A stretch of 46,145 nt of DNA from Tepidibacillus decaturensis (GTDB lineage: Bacteria; Bacillota; Bacilli; Tepidibacillales; Tepidibacillaceae), in NCBI RefSeq assembly GCF_001561915.1, contig NZ_LSKU01000001.1:2581555-2627699 (forward strand). Direction: 5' to 3'. A program made the translations under genes and the position numbers. Below the pieces are notes generated by a model. It did not search any database. It was not told the DNA's origin and saw nothing but the letters and a program-made list of their open reading frames with translations. Numbering within the stretch: the stretch's first letter is position 1; each line of letters starts with the position of its first letter. Shown here in pieces: positions 34,385 to 42,496 of the stretch.

Positions 34385-35557
34385 TTACTTACTTGCTTTT
34401 TCAATCGCTGTGTTTAAGCTTTTCTCAATTTCGGTTAGAATATTTTTAGCTTCTTCTTGTTTTTGCGCCTTTGTAGCTTCAAGATGCTTTTGGGCTTGTT
34501 CATTTAAAGTATTGTAAGCTTCTTCTCCTAGAATTCGTTGAAGATCAGTATCAATCATATCAATAAACAGTGCTCCTTCAAGAGCTGTAATGACAGCTTT
34601 ATCTTTGCCCCAATTCTCTTGGCTTTCTTCATATTCTTTAAGAGCAACCATCGCAAAACCTTTTACGAAGGCATTGTTTATTGCATTAGGATCTATTGCT
34701 TTCACATCTGTAGCAAGATCAAATTGGCTTTGAATAAATTCTGCTTCTTCCTTGGCGTTTTTCACTAAATATCCGTTTAAAGCTTGATAGAAGGCCCAAC
34801 CCTCTGCTTGTTCTGCTTTTGCTTCTTTTTCATCTTCTTGTGCTGCAATTTTGCTTGCATAACCATTAGGTAAGGCCCCTGTAGCTAAATAGAAAGTCTT
34901 CATCAATGTTTTATCAACAACTTGTTTTCCTAGTTGAAACCCTAATTGATCTCCTGCTTCTATTGCTTTGTCCATTTCAGCAAAGCCTGCATCAATTTTA
35001 GCAACTAATTGAGTTTGGTAAGCTGCATCACGTTTTTCAACCGTAGATTTTAGAATCGCATAAAATTCTTTTGCTTCCTTCATTTCTTCTTTAACCTTAT
35101 CTTTATTATCCCAGTTTTCTGCTACTTCAGTGAATTCATGACGAATGGTAAAGAAGAAATTCTTTTGCATTAATTTGTCAAAGATTTGCTTTACAACAAC
35201 CCCATCCATTGAGTTGTTTTTTCCAGCCTCTAAGGCTGCCATGATCTGTTGATCAGCAGACTCATTAAATTCAGCATCACGTTTTTGAACCAATGGTTGA
35301 AGTTCTTTTGTATAAAGGTCAATCACCTTTTGATAATCTACTGTTTGTCCTTCCTTTGCTTTTGCAAGTTCATCTACTGCTTCTTTATAGATCGTAGATA
35401 CGGACACTTCTTTATTTTCTTCTTTTTGTGTCTCTGTTTGATTCGTTTGTTGTGGTTCTATGTTTTTTTGGCTAGTTTCTGTTGTACTACACCCCGCCAA
35501 AACACCACTTGCTGCAATAATTCCTGTTAGAACTGCGATATGTAGCTTTTTCTTCAT
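34385..35557 (-). CDS. Fur-regulated surface lipoprotein with three internal repeats
   Basis: 390-residue lipoprotein. Residues 1-22 form a type II signal peptide with lipobox LAGC (lipidated Cys23), followed by a Gln/Glu/Thr-rich linker to about residue 50. The remainder is helical and appears to consist of three related units of about 75-110 residues. They end at KEAKEFYAIL (about 160-169), AEGWAFYQAL (251-260) and LEGALFIDMI (326-335). Two of the ends are preceded by W-(N/G)-KDK-x(4,7)-E. I do not recognise the family. A consensus promoter and two Fur boxes lie upstream, so it is probably derepressed by iron starvation and could bind iron, heme or a siderophore at the surface. Confidence 0.6.
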   Translation of the reverse strand: MKKKLHIAVLTGIIAASGVLAGCSTTETSQKNIEPQQTNQTETQKEENKEVSVSTIYKEAVDELAKAKEGQTVDYQKVIDLYTKELQPLVQKRDAEFNESADQQIMAALEAGKNNSMDGVVVKQIFDKLMQKNFFFTIRHEFTEVAENWDNKDKVKEEMKEAKEFYAILKSTVEKRDAAYQTQLVAKIDAGFAEMDKAIEAGDQLGFQLGKQVVDKTLMKTFYLATGALPNGYASKIAAQEDEKEAKAEQAEGWAFYQALNGYLVKNAKEEAEFIQSQFDLATDVKAIDPNAINNAFVKGFAMVALKEYEESQENWGKDKAVITALEGALFIDMIDTDLQRILGEEAYNTLNEQAQKHLEATKAQKQEEAKNILTEIEKSLNTAIEKASK

Positions 35558-35570
35558 GATAACCCCCCTA

Positions 35571-35632
35571 ATTGATAATGATTTTCATTTCTCTCTAACT
35601 GAAATTATAAAGATAATGAGAATCATTGTCAA
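35571..35632 (-). promoter_or_regulatory. Fur-controlled promoter of the lipoprotein gene, two Fur boxes
   Basis: TTGACA (35627-35632) and TATAAT (35604-35609) are both perfect and spaced by 17 bases on the minus strand. A Fur box at 35612-35630 (17 of 19 to consensus) fills the spacer. A second, ATTGATAATGATTTTCATT at 35571-35589, lies between the -10 and the ribosome binding site. The -35 overlaps the end of the ugd gene. Confidence 0.9.
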
Positions 35633-37002
35633 CTATAATTTCTCCCGATGCCGAAATATTGAAACCCAGCTTCTATTAATGGGGCAATATCTAATAGATT
35701 GCGGCCATCAATTATAATTTTATCTTCCATTTTTTTAGCTAATTCGCCATAAGGAAGGGTTTTAAATTGCTTCCATTCTGTAACGAGAATAATAGCATGA
35801 CTATGCTCAAAAATCTCTTCGATCTTTTTAATATATTTAATCTTCCATTTAGGATATGTCTTTCTAAAGTTATCCATGGCTATAGGATCATATACTTTGA
35901 TAGCTGCACCTAATTCCAATAATTTTTCTATGATTTCAATCGAGATCGCCCCTCGAATATCATCGGTATTTGGCTTAAAGGAAAGGCCAAGGATGCCAAT
36001 CTCTTTATTTTTTAAATTCCCTAACGCTTCCTTTAATTTAGAAATGACCCATTCCTTTTGCTTTTGATTGACATCGATTGTTGCTTTGACCAATGACATT
36101 TCGATTCCTTTTTCTTTTCCTTGATTTAAAATGGCCGAGGTATCTTTAGGAAAACATCCCCCTCCCCAGCCAATTCCTGCTTTTAGATAGCTTGTTCCAA
36201 TCCTTTGATCCAATCCAATTCCTTCGGCCACTTCTGTGATATCTGCACCTACTTTTTCAGCCAACCTTGCAATTTCATTGATGAAGGAAATCTTCATTGC
36301 TAAAAAGGCATTAGCCGCATATTTGATCAATTCTGCACTTTTAATTTCTGTTACAAACCATACCGGTTTAGGTTGATGATCTGGCCGTTGAATAGGCAAC
36401 TTTAAGGATAAGGAAAATGTCTGATTTAGTATTGGTGAGTATAGCCTTTTTAATAAGTCTTGCACATGGGAAGAATCTGTGCCAATTACAATACGATCAG
36501 GATATAGACTATCGTATACTGCTAACCCTTCTCGCAAAAATTCTGGGTTAGATGCAACATAGATTTCTTGGTTAATTTCCCGTTTTTTCAGTTCTTCTTC
36601 GATCCATTCTTTAACACGATAAGTCGTGCCAACAGGAACTGTAGATTTAATGATCACAATAGGTTGACTTCCATTGCTCCACTTTTGGCCTATACTTTTT
36701 GCAACTTTTTCAACTGACGTTAAATCAACGTCGCCATTTTCCTTCATTGGTGTTCCAACTGTAATGATAATCAACTCTGTCTTAGAGTTAAACGATCCCC
36801 ATGAAGAAATAAAGGTAAGGTTGGGTCTAGCCACCTCCAGTAGCTCTCCCAACCCTTCTTCAAAAATAGGAACCTCACCTTGTTTCAGTTTCTCTATCTT
36901 ATCCTTATTATAATCTAAGAGGGTAACATCATTTCCCAAAGAAGCGAAAATCGCAGCTGTTGTAAGACCTACATACCCTGCTCCAATCATTGTAATTCTC
37001 AA
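35629..37002 (-). CDS. ugd: UDP-glucose 6-dehydrogenase
   Basis: 457-residue enzyme that oxidises UDP-glucose to UDP-glucuronate with two NAD+. MIGAGYVGLTTAAIFASLG binds NAD. VGTPMKENGDVDLT, KSTVPVGTT and NPEFLREG are standard, the catalytic Cys lies in GWGGGCFPKDT, and a C-terminal UDP-binding domain contains GLSFKPNTDDIR. The start is TTG after GAAGGTGAACAAAAA. It lies 17 bases downstream of glyS, so it may share that transcript, and precedes the Fur-regulated lipoprotein and the SDR operon. It could supply UDP-glucuronate to the neighbouring epimerase. TuaD in Bacillus does the same for teichuronic acid. Confidence 0.93.
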   Translation of the reverse strand: MRITMIGAGYVGLTTAAIFASLGNDVTLLDYNKDKIEKLKQGEVPIFEEGLGELLEVARPNLTFISSWGSFNSKTELIIITVGTPMKENGDVDLTSVEKVAKSIGQKWSNGSQPIVIIKSTVPVGTTYRVKEWIEEELKKREINQEIYVASNPEFLREGLAVYDSLYPDRIVIGTDSSHVQDLLKRLYSPILNQTFSLSLKLPIQRPDHQPKPVWFVTEIKSAELIKYAANAFLAMKISFINEIARLAEKVGADITEVAEGIGLDQRIGTSYLKAGIGWGGGCFPKDTSAILNQGKEKGIEMSLVKATIDVNQKQKEWVISKLKEALGNLKNKEIGILGLSFKPNTDDIRGAISIEIIEKLLELGAAIKVYDPIAMDNFRKTYPKWKIKYIKKIEEIFEHSHAIILVTEWKQFKTLPYGELAKKMEDKIIIDGRNLLDIAPLIEAGFQYFGIGRNYS

Positions 37003-37019
37003 TTTTTGTTCACCTTCTA

Positions 37020-38402
37020 TTAAAACTGAACCTTCTTTTCTAGGTATTCCTTTAATTCAGCAATAGGAATTCGTTGTTGTTCCATGGTATCTCGATCTCG
37101 CACTGTAACCATCTGATCTTGCTTTGAATCAAAGTCGTAAGTAATACAAAACGGTGTACCAATTTCATCGTGGCGACGGTAACGTTTACCGATTGAACCT
37201 GAATCATCAAAATCAACCATGAAATATTTTGAAAGCTCTTCAAAGATACCTCTAGCCTCTTCCGATAGTTTTTTCGATAATGGCAGGATCGCAGCTTTGT
37301 ATGGAGCAAGTGCTGGATGGAAGTGCATCACAGTACGTGTGGTTCCATCTTCAAGTTCTTCCTCATCATAAGCATCGATAAAGAAAGCTAATGCTACACG
37401 ATCCGCTCCAAGAGAAGGTTCAATACAATAAGGAATGTAACGTTCATTGGTTTCTGGATCGATATAGTTGAAGTCTTCACCAGAATATTGCATATGCTGC
37501 TTCAAATCATAATCTGTACGGGAAGCAATACCCCATAATTCGCCCCAACCAAATGGAAACTTATATTCAAAATCGGTGGTTGCATTACTATAATGAGACA
37601 ATTCTTCTTCTGAATGATCGCGCATTCGGATGTTTTCCTTTTTCATTTCTAGGCTGAGTAGCCATTTTTCTGCATATTGCTTCCAATAATCAAACCATTT
37701 TAATTCTTCACCTGGCTTGCAGAAAAACTCAAGCTCCATTTGTTCAAATTCACGTGTACGGAAGGTAAAATTCCCTGGAGTAATCTCGTTACGAAAGCTT
37801 TTACCGATTTGAGCGATACCAAAGGGAAGCTTTTTGCGCATGGTTCGCTGTACATTTTTAAAGTTCACAAAAATTCCTTGTGCTGTTTCTGGACGTAAGT
37901 ATATTTCATTCGTACTTGTTTCTGTAACCCCTTGGTGGGTCTTAAACATTAAATTAAACTGACGGATATTGGTAAAATTATGACTTCCACACTCTGGACA
38001 AGCGATATCATGTTCTTTAATCAATTGTTCCATTCTCTCAAATGGTAATCCATCAACGACCATTTCGATTCCTTTTTCGTCTAAGGCATTTTCGATTAAC
38101 TTATCCGCCCGATGCCTCGCTTTACAGTCCTTACAATCGATCATTGGATCATTAAAATTACCAAGGTGTCCAGAAGCTTCCCAGGTTCTCGGATTCATTA
38201 AAATAGCTGCATCAAGACCGACGTTATAAGGGGATTCTTGCACGTATTTTTTCCACCATGCTCTTTTAATATTGTTTTTCAATTCGGTTCCTAGTGGACC
38301 ATAGTCCCATGTATTCGCTAGTCCACCGTAAATTTCTGATCCTGGAAAAATAAAACCACGATGTTTAGCATGGGCTACAATTTGCTCCATTGTTACATTC
38401 AT
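37020..38402 (-). CDS. glyS: Glycyl-tRNA synthetase, single-chain class II type
   Basis: 460-residue class II synthetase of the homodimeric alpha2 type, unlike the GlyQ/GlyS heterotetramer of B. subtilis. [20 protein letters not shown] at the amino end, a zinc-binding CKDC..CPECGSH insertion, the [13 protein letters not shown] motif 2 region, the [18 protein letters not shown] segment and a C-terminal anticodon-binding domain are visible. The frame is open to 38453, but the ATG at 38402 follows AAGGAGCGAATCAAA and matches the usual start. A T-box leader with a GGC specifier lies just upstream, so uncharged tRNA-Gly induces it. Confidence 0.95.
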   Translation of the reverse strand: MNVTMEQIVAHAKHRGFIFPGSEIYGGLANTWDYGPLGTELKNNIKRAWWKKYVQESPYNVGLDAAILMNPRTWEASGHLGNFNDPMIDCKDCKARHRADKLIENALDEKGIEMVVDGLPFERMEQLIKEHDIACPECGSHNFTNIRQFNLMFKTHQGVTETSTNEIYLRPETAQGIFVNFKNVQRTMRKKLPFGIAQIGKSFRNEITPGNFTFRTREFEQMELEFFCKPGEELKWFDYWKQYAEKWLLSLEMKKENIRMRDHSEEELSHYSNATTDFEYKFPFGWGELWGIASRTDYDLKQHMQYSGEDFNYIDPETNERYIPYCIEPSLGADRVALAFFIDAYDEEELEDGTTRTVMHFHPALAPYKAAILPLSKKLSEEARGIFEELSKYFMVDFDDSGSIGKRYRRHDEIGTPFCITYDFDSKQDQMVTVRDRDTMEQQRIPIAELKEYLEKKVQF

Positions 38403-38457
38403 TTTGATTCGCTCCTTATCTATTACTATTCCAATTACTTTGAGGGACCCCACGAAA

Positions 38458-38663
38458 CGAAAAAACTCTCGCCTCTAGGCCACCAAGCCTAGGGACGAGA
38501 GTTGATATTCCCGCGGTTCCACCCTAGTTGATACACAGATGTGCATCCTCTTTTCAAAAGCAACTCCAGACTGCCGTTTCACTGAATCTTTTTGCCAGGC
38601 TTTCACCCTCCCTAGCTCGCTTTAAAAAAGGATTTCAGTTACTATTGTCCTTTCATCGTTACC
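38458..38663 (-). promoter_or_regulatory. T-box riboswitch upstream of glyS, glycine specifier
   Basis: The minus strand carries the T-box sequence AGGGTGGAACCGCGG (38511-38525). After it comes a 17-pair terminator (38464-38480 with 38487-38503) ending in TTTTTT. Upstream is Stem I with GCTAGGGAGGGTGAAAGCC and, near its 3' side, GGC followed by A at 38573-38575, the likely glycine specifier codon. Uncharged tRNA-Gly pairing with both sites favours the antiterminator. Confidence 0.93.
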
Positions 38664-38669
38664 ATTTAC

Positions 38670-38699
38670 ATTATGCTTATTTTGATGTTAATCATACAA
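38670..38699 (-). promoter_or_regulatory. Probable promoter of the glyS T-box
   Basis: TTGTAT (38694-38699) and CATAAT (38670-38675) are 18 bases apart on the minus strand, just ahead of the T-box Stem I. Match to consensus is four and five of six. Confidence 0.45.
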
Positions 38700-38718
38700 A
38701 ATTTAAATAGAAGAGTCA

Positions 38719-38740
38719 AACCCATTTACGCAAATAGGTT
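38719..38740 (-). terminator. Weak hairpin after glnS
   Basis: AACCTATTT and AAATGGGTT pair over nine positions with one wobble and a GCGT loop, five bases after the glnS stop codon. No T tract follows, so it may be a weak or factor-assisted terminator or only an mRNA-end stabiliser. Confidence 0.4.
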
Positions 38741-38744
38741 CACA

Positions 38745-40409
38745 TTATTTATGCTCTTCAAGTTTAAATGAGCTCTTTAATGATACGATACGATTGAAGA
38801 CTAAGTTCTCGTTTGTTGTATATCTTGGATCGACATTAAAATATCCATGTCTAAAAAATTGGAACTTATCTTGAACTTTTGCTTCCTTCATATTTGGTTC
38901 AACAAATCCATGTACCACTTCTAAAGAATTAGCATTGATATGATCGAGGAAGGTTGTTCCTTCTTCTTGATCTTCTTCTAAAATCAATGGTTCATATAAC
39001 CTAAATTCAGCTGATACCGCATGTTTAGCATCTACCCAGTGAATCGTACCTTTTACTTTCCTTCCCGTAAATCCAGTTCCACTTTTGGTTTCTGGATCAT
39101 AAGTACAATGTAGCTCAATGACGTTGCCATTTTGATCTTTTATAACATCATTACACTTAATAAAGTATGCATGTTTTAGACGAACTTCATTTCCTGGGAA
39201 TAATCGATAATATTTGTTTGGTGGATTTTCCATAAAATCATCTTGTTCAATATAAATCTCCCTAGAAAATGGAATCTGCCGATTACCCATCTCTGGATTT
39301 TCTGGATTATTCTCTGCTTCTAACATCTCTACCTGATCTTCTGGGTAGTTCGTGATAACTACTTTCAATGGTCTTAGCACACCCATTGTTCTTGGCGCTT
39401 TTAATTTTAGATCTTCTCTAACAAAATGTTCTAACATTTGAGCATCTACTTTACTATTTGCCTTAGCGACCCCAATCTCTCTAACAAAATTGCGAATCGA
39501 TTCCGAAGTATATCCTCTTCTTCTAAGTCCAGAAATGGTAGGCATACGTGGATCATCCCAGCCATCCACAATCTTTTCATCAACTAAAAGCTTTAGTTTT
39601 CTTTTACTCATCACCGTATTGGTTAAGTTTAAACGAGCAAATTCAATTTGTTGTGGTTGATGCTCCATTTCTGTTTCTCTCACTACCCAATCGTATAAAG
39701 GACGATGGTCTTCAAACTCTAATGTACACAAAGAATGGGTAACTCCTTCAATCGCATCTTCGATAGGATGAGCATAGTCATACATCGGATAAATACACCA
39801 CTTATCACCCGTATTGTGATGTGTAGCATGTGAAATACGATAAAGAACTGGATCCCTCAGATTTAAATTAGGCGAGGCCATATCAATCTTTGCCCTTAAT
39901 ACCTTTTCTCCATCTTTAAATTCGCCCTTGCGCATCCGTTCAAATAAATCCAAATTTTCATCAATAGAACGATTTCGATATGGACTTTCTTTTCCAGGCT
40001 CAGTTAGTGTTCCACGAGTTTGCCTTATTTCTTCTGCTGATAAATCATCTACATAAGCTAAACCTTTTTTAATCAAGATGATTGCTCGATTATACATTTC
40101 TTCGAAATAATCAGAGGCAAAAAAAAGTCCGTCCCATTCAAAACCAAGCCATTTTACATCTTCTTTAATTGCCTCAACGTATTCAGTATCCTCTTTTAAT
40201 GGGTTTGTATCATCAAACCGTAAGTTGGTTTTACCCTTAAATTCATCTGCTAACTCAAAATTTAATACGATCGATTTGGCATGGCCAATATGTAAATAGC
40301 CGTTAGGCTCTGGTGGAAACCTAGTGATGATTTGATCCCGCTTGCCAGTCTTCAAGTCTTCAACTACGATATTTCTTATGAAATTAGAAGGACTATTCTT
40401 TTCTTCCAT
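38745..40409 (-). CDS. glnS: Glutaminyl-tRNA synthetase
   Basis: 554-residue class I synthetase that charges tRNA-Gln directly. [16 protein letters not shown] carries the HIGH motif and VMSKRKL the KMSKS-type motif. [18 protein letters not shown] and [28 protein letters not shown] are GlnRS-type rather than GluRS-type. The C-terminal beta-barrel anticodon-binding domains are complete ([19 protein letters not shown]). The ATG at 40409 follows AAAGGTTGAGAAGA; a TTG three codons earlier is less likely. Most Bacillales lack GlnRS and use GatCAB transamidation, so this gene is taxonomically unusual and may derive from lateral transfer. No T-box is visible upstream. Confidence 0.93.
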   Translation of the reverse strand: MEEKNSPSNFIRNIVVEDLKTGKRDQIITRFPPEPNGYLHIGHAKSIVLNFELADEFKGKTNLRFDDTNPLKEDTEYVEAIKEDVKWLGFEWDGLFFASDYFEEMYNRAIILIKKGLAYVDDLSAEEIRQTRGTLTEPGKESPYRNRSIDENLDLFERMRKGEFKDGEKVLRAKIDMASPNLNLRDPVLYRISHATHHNTGDKWCIYPMYDYAHPIEDAIEGVTHSLCTLEFEDHRPLYDWVVRETEMEHQPQQIEFARLNLTNTVMSKRKLKLLVDEKIVDGWDDPRMPTISGLRRRGYTSESIRNFVREIGVAKANSKVDAQMLEHFVREDLKLKAPRTMGVLRPLKVVITNYPEDQVEMLEAENNPENPEMGNRQIPFSREIYIEQDDFMENPPNKYYRLFPGNEVRLKHAYFIKCNDVIKDQNGNVIELHCTYDPETKSGTGFTGRKVKGTIHWVDAKHAVSAEFRLYEPLILEEDQEEGTTFLDHINANSLEVVHGFVEPNMKEAKVQDKFQFFRHGYFNVDPRYTTNENLVFNRIVSLKSSFKLEEHK

Positions 40410-40544
40410 TCTTCTCAACCTTTCTTATTCCATTGCATGGCATTCACATGTATATATATCACAAATCGCACAAAAAGCAAATATTTTCTATATATGTTTA
40501 TCTATTATGTTACACTATTTTTTCCGATTTTTTCTTTCTTTATT

Positions 40545-40742
40545 AAAAAGGTTTGTATATTCCATCGCGCTCCGTCATCCGTGCCCTTCTATGAATAAAG
40601 ATTACGGAGAGAAGGGCACTTCTGAAGGCACACAAAGTGTACAAGTCGTGCTACACAGCTAAAGCTGCTAGTCACGCTATGTCGCAGCTTATGGAATATA
40701 CAAAACCTTAAATGACAAATGGAAGAAAGTTATACTTTCTTA
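40545..40742 (+). repeat. Structured repeat element, long copy (B), with terminal inverted repeats
   Basis: About 166 bases bounded by AAGGTTTGTATATTCCAT (40548-40565) and its near complement ATGGAATATACAAAACCTT (40691-40709). Inside are a 10-bp inverted repeat GTGCCCTTCT/AGAAGGGCAC (40581-40590 with 40610-40619) and a dyad around CAGCTAAAGCTG. The hairpin GAAGAAAGTTATACTTTCTT follows at 40722-40741. The left part and the trailing hairpin match copy A at 34246-34335. No protein is encoded. It occupies the gap between treA and the glnS promoter region and looks like a MITE or REP-like element. The AT-rich stretch 40410-40544 should hold the glnS promoter. Confidence 0.75.
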
Positions 40743-40755
40743 ATCTTTGAGAAAG

Positions 40756-40787
40756 GAAATGGGGACTTTATAAAAAGCCCCCATTTC
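40756..40787 (-). terminator. Terminator of the trehalose genes
   Basis: GAAATGGGG pairs with CCCCATTTC over nine positions, and an inner CTTT/AAAG extends the stem (40756-40764 with 40779-40787). It lies eight bases after the treA stop codon. The T run beyond the stem on the minus strand is short. Confidence 0.7.
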
Positions 40788-40794
40788 TTAACGT

Positions 40795-42474
40795 CTATTT
40801 TATATAAAATACTACAGATTCATATGCTCTTAATTTAAGTTGATCAAATCGATTCTCTGTATCTTGGTAGTTCGAGATAAGAATACTAGATTCTCCAGTT
40901 AGCTCTAAACCCTCAGGTAACTCAAAAACGGTTTCTTGCGAATAAAAATTATTTATCACTAAAAGTTTTTTATTATGATATGAACGAATATAGGCAAAAA
41001 TTTGTGGATGATTTTCCAGAATTAATTGAAAATCGCCATAAGCAATGACATCATGCTCTTTTCGTAATTGTATTAACTTTTGGTAATGAAAAAAGATAGA
41101 GTCCTTATCAGTTAAAGCTTGATCCACATTGATCTCTTTGTAATTGGAAGCTACTCCAATCCACGGAATTCCAGAAGTAAACCCAGCATGTTCATTTGTA
41201 TTCCATTGCATTGGTGTACGGGAATTATCACGCGATTTTTGTTTTAATATAGCCATGATTTCTGTATCGGATTTCCCCTGATTTTTTAATGAGTAATAAG
41301 CATTGATCGATTCTACATCGCGATACTGATCAATATCATCAAAATTGGGATTAGTCATTCCGATTTCTTCTCCCTGATAAATATAAGGGGTTCCTTGTAA
41401 TAAATGTAGAGCCGTTGCTAACATCTTGGCTGATTCTTTATGATATTCCCGATCATTCCCAAAACGAGAGACAACTCTAGGTTGGTCATGGTTACACCAA
41501 AATAGCGCATTCCAACCACCCCCCTGACTCATCCCGTATTGCCATTCACTAAGAATTTTCTTTAGTTTGATAAAATCAAAATCAGCTTTTACCCATTTTT
41601 CGCCATTTGGGTAGTCCACTTTTAAATGGTGGAAGCTAAAAGTCATACTCAATTCTTTTTCTTCCGGATTCGTATACCTTACACAATTTTCAATAGAAGT
41701 AGAAGACATTTCCCCTACCGTTAACATCTCAGGATAACGGGAAAAAGTTTTACGATTCATTTCCTTTAGAAACTCATGGATACGTGGTCCATCTGTATAA
41801 TACTTCCGCCCGTCGTCTATTGGGGTTTGATACGTATCATTTGGAAATGATTGATTTTTGGAAATAAGATTGATGACATCTAAACGGAAGCCATCTACCC
41901 CTTTATTTAACCAAAAATTCATCATTTGATAAATTTCTTCCCTGAGTTGAGGATTTTCCCAGTTTAAATCTGCTTGTGTCACATCAAAAAGATGCAAATA
42001 GTATTGCCCTGTCTTCTCATCATACTTCCATGCATTCCCACCAAACTTAGAACTCCAATTATTTGGCGGCTCACCATTTTCCCCATCTTTCCAGATATAA
42101 AAATTTCGATAGGGATTCTCTTTTGCAGAAGAAGCTTCTTTAAACCAGGTATGTTCTGTTGAAGTATGGTTAACTACAATATCCAAAATGATTTTGATGC
42201 CTTTTTCATGGGCTTTTTGTAATAATATCTCAAATGTTTCCATTGTCCCATAATCTGGGTTGATTCGATAATAATCACTAATGTCATATCCATTATCTTT
42301 TTGCGGAGATTCATAGATCGGGGTTAACCAAATCACATCTACTCCTAATTCTTTTAAATAATCTAATTTATCGATAATCCCCTGTAAGTCACCGATTCCA
42401 TTTCCAGTTGTATCTTTAAAACTCTTTGGATAGATCTGATATACAACGGATCTTTTCCACCAAGGTTGTTCCAA
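40795..42474 (-). CDS. treA: Trehalose-6-phosphate hydrolase (GH13)
   Basis: 559-residue GH13 enzyme that cleaves trehalose 6-phosphate to glucose and glucose 6-phosphate in the cytoplasm. GVDVIWLTPIYESPQKDNGYDISDY and IILDIVVNHTS mark the barrel. The catalytic Asp lies in GFRLDVINLIS, the acid/base Glu in LTVGEMSS, and the transition-state Asp in CNHDQPRVVSRFG. GH13 relatives include oligo-1,6-glucosidase, but the position behind a trehalose-type PTS permease with a TreR-like regulator supports TreA. I chose TTG at 42474 because GGTGGTG precedes it and the protein then begins with the family's M-EQPWWK; a GTG at 42486 is also in frame. Confidence 0.9.
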   Translation of the reverse strand: MEQPWWKRSVVYQIYPKSFKDTTGNGIGDLQGIIDKLDYLKELGVDVIWLTPIYESPQKDNGYDISDYYRINPDYGTMETFEILLQKAHEKGIKIILDIVVNHTSTEHTWFKEASSAKENPYRNFYIWKDGENGEPPNNWSSKFGGNAWKYDEKTGQYYLHLFDVTQADLNWENPQLREEIYQMMNFWLNKGVDGFRLDVINLISKNQSFPNDTYQTPIDDGRKYYTDGPRIHEFLKEMNRKTFSRYPEMLTVGEMSSTSIENCVRYTNPEEKELSMTFSFHHLKVDYPNGEKWVKADFDFIKLKKILSEWQYGMSQGGGWNALFWCNHDQPRVVSRFGNDREYHKESAKMLATALHLLQGTPYIYQGEEIGMTNPNFDDIDQYRDVESINAYYSLKNQGKSDTEIMAILKQKSRDNSRTPMQWNTNEHAGFTSGIPWIGVASNYKEINVDQALTDKDSIFFHYQKLIQLRKEHDVIAYGDFQLILENHPQIFAYIRSYHNKKLLVINNFYSQETVFELPEGLELTGESSILISNYQDTENRFDQLKLRAYESVVFYIK

Positions 42475-42496
42475 TATTAACACCACCGATATTCAA

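Noticed and set aside
38403-38453. An N-terminal extension of GlyS
   Set aside because: The extension lies between the T-box terminator and a strong AAGGAG site, and has no match to GlyRS starts.
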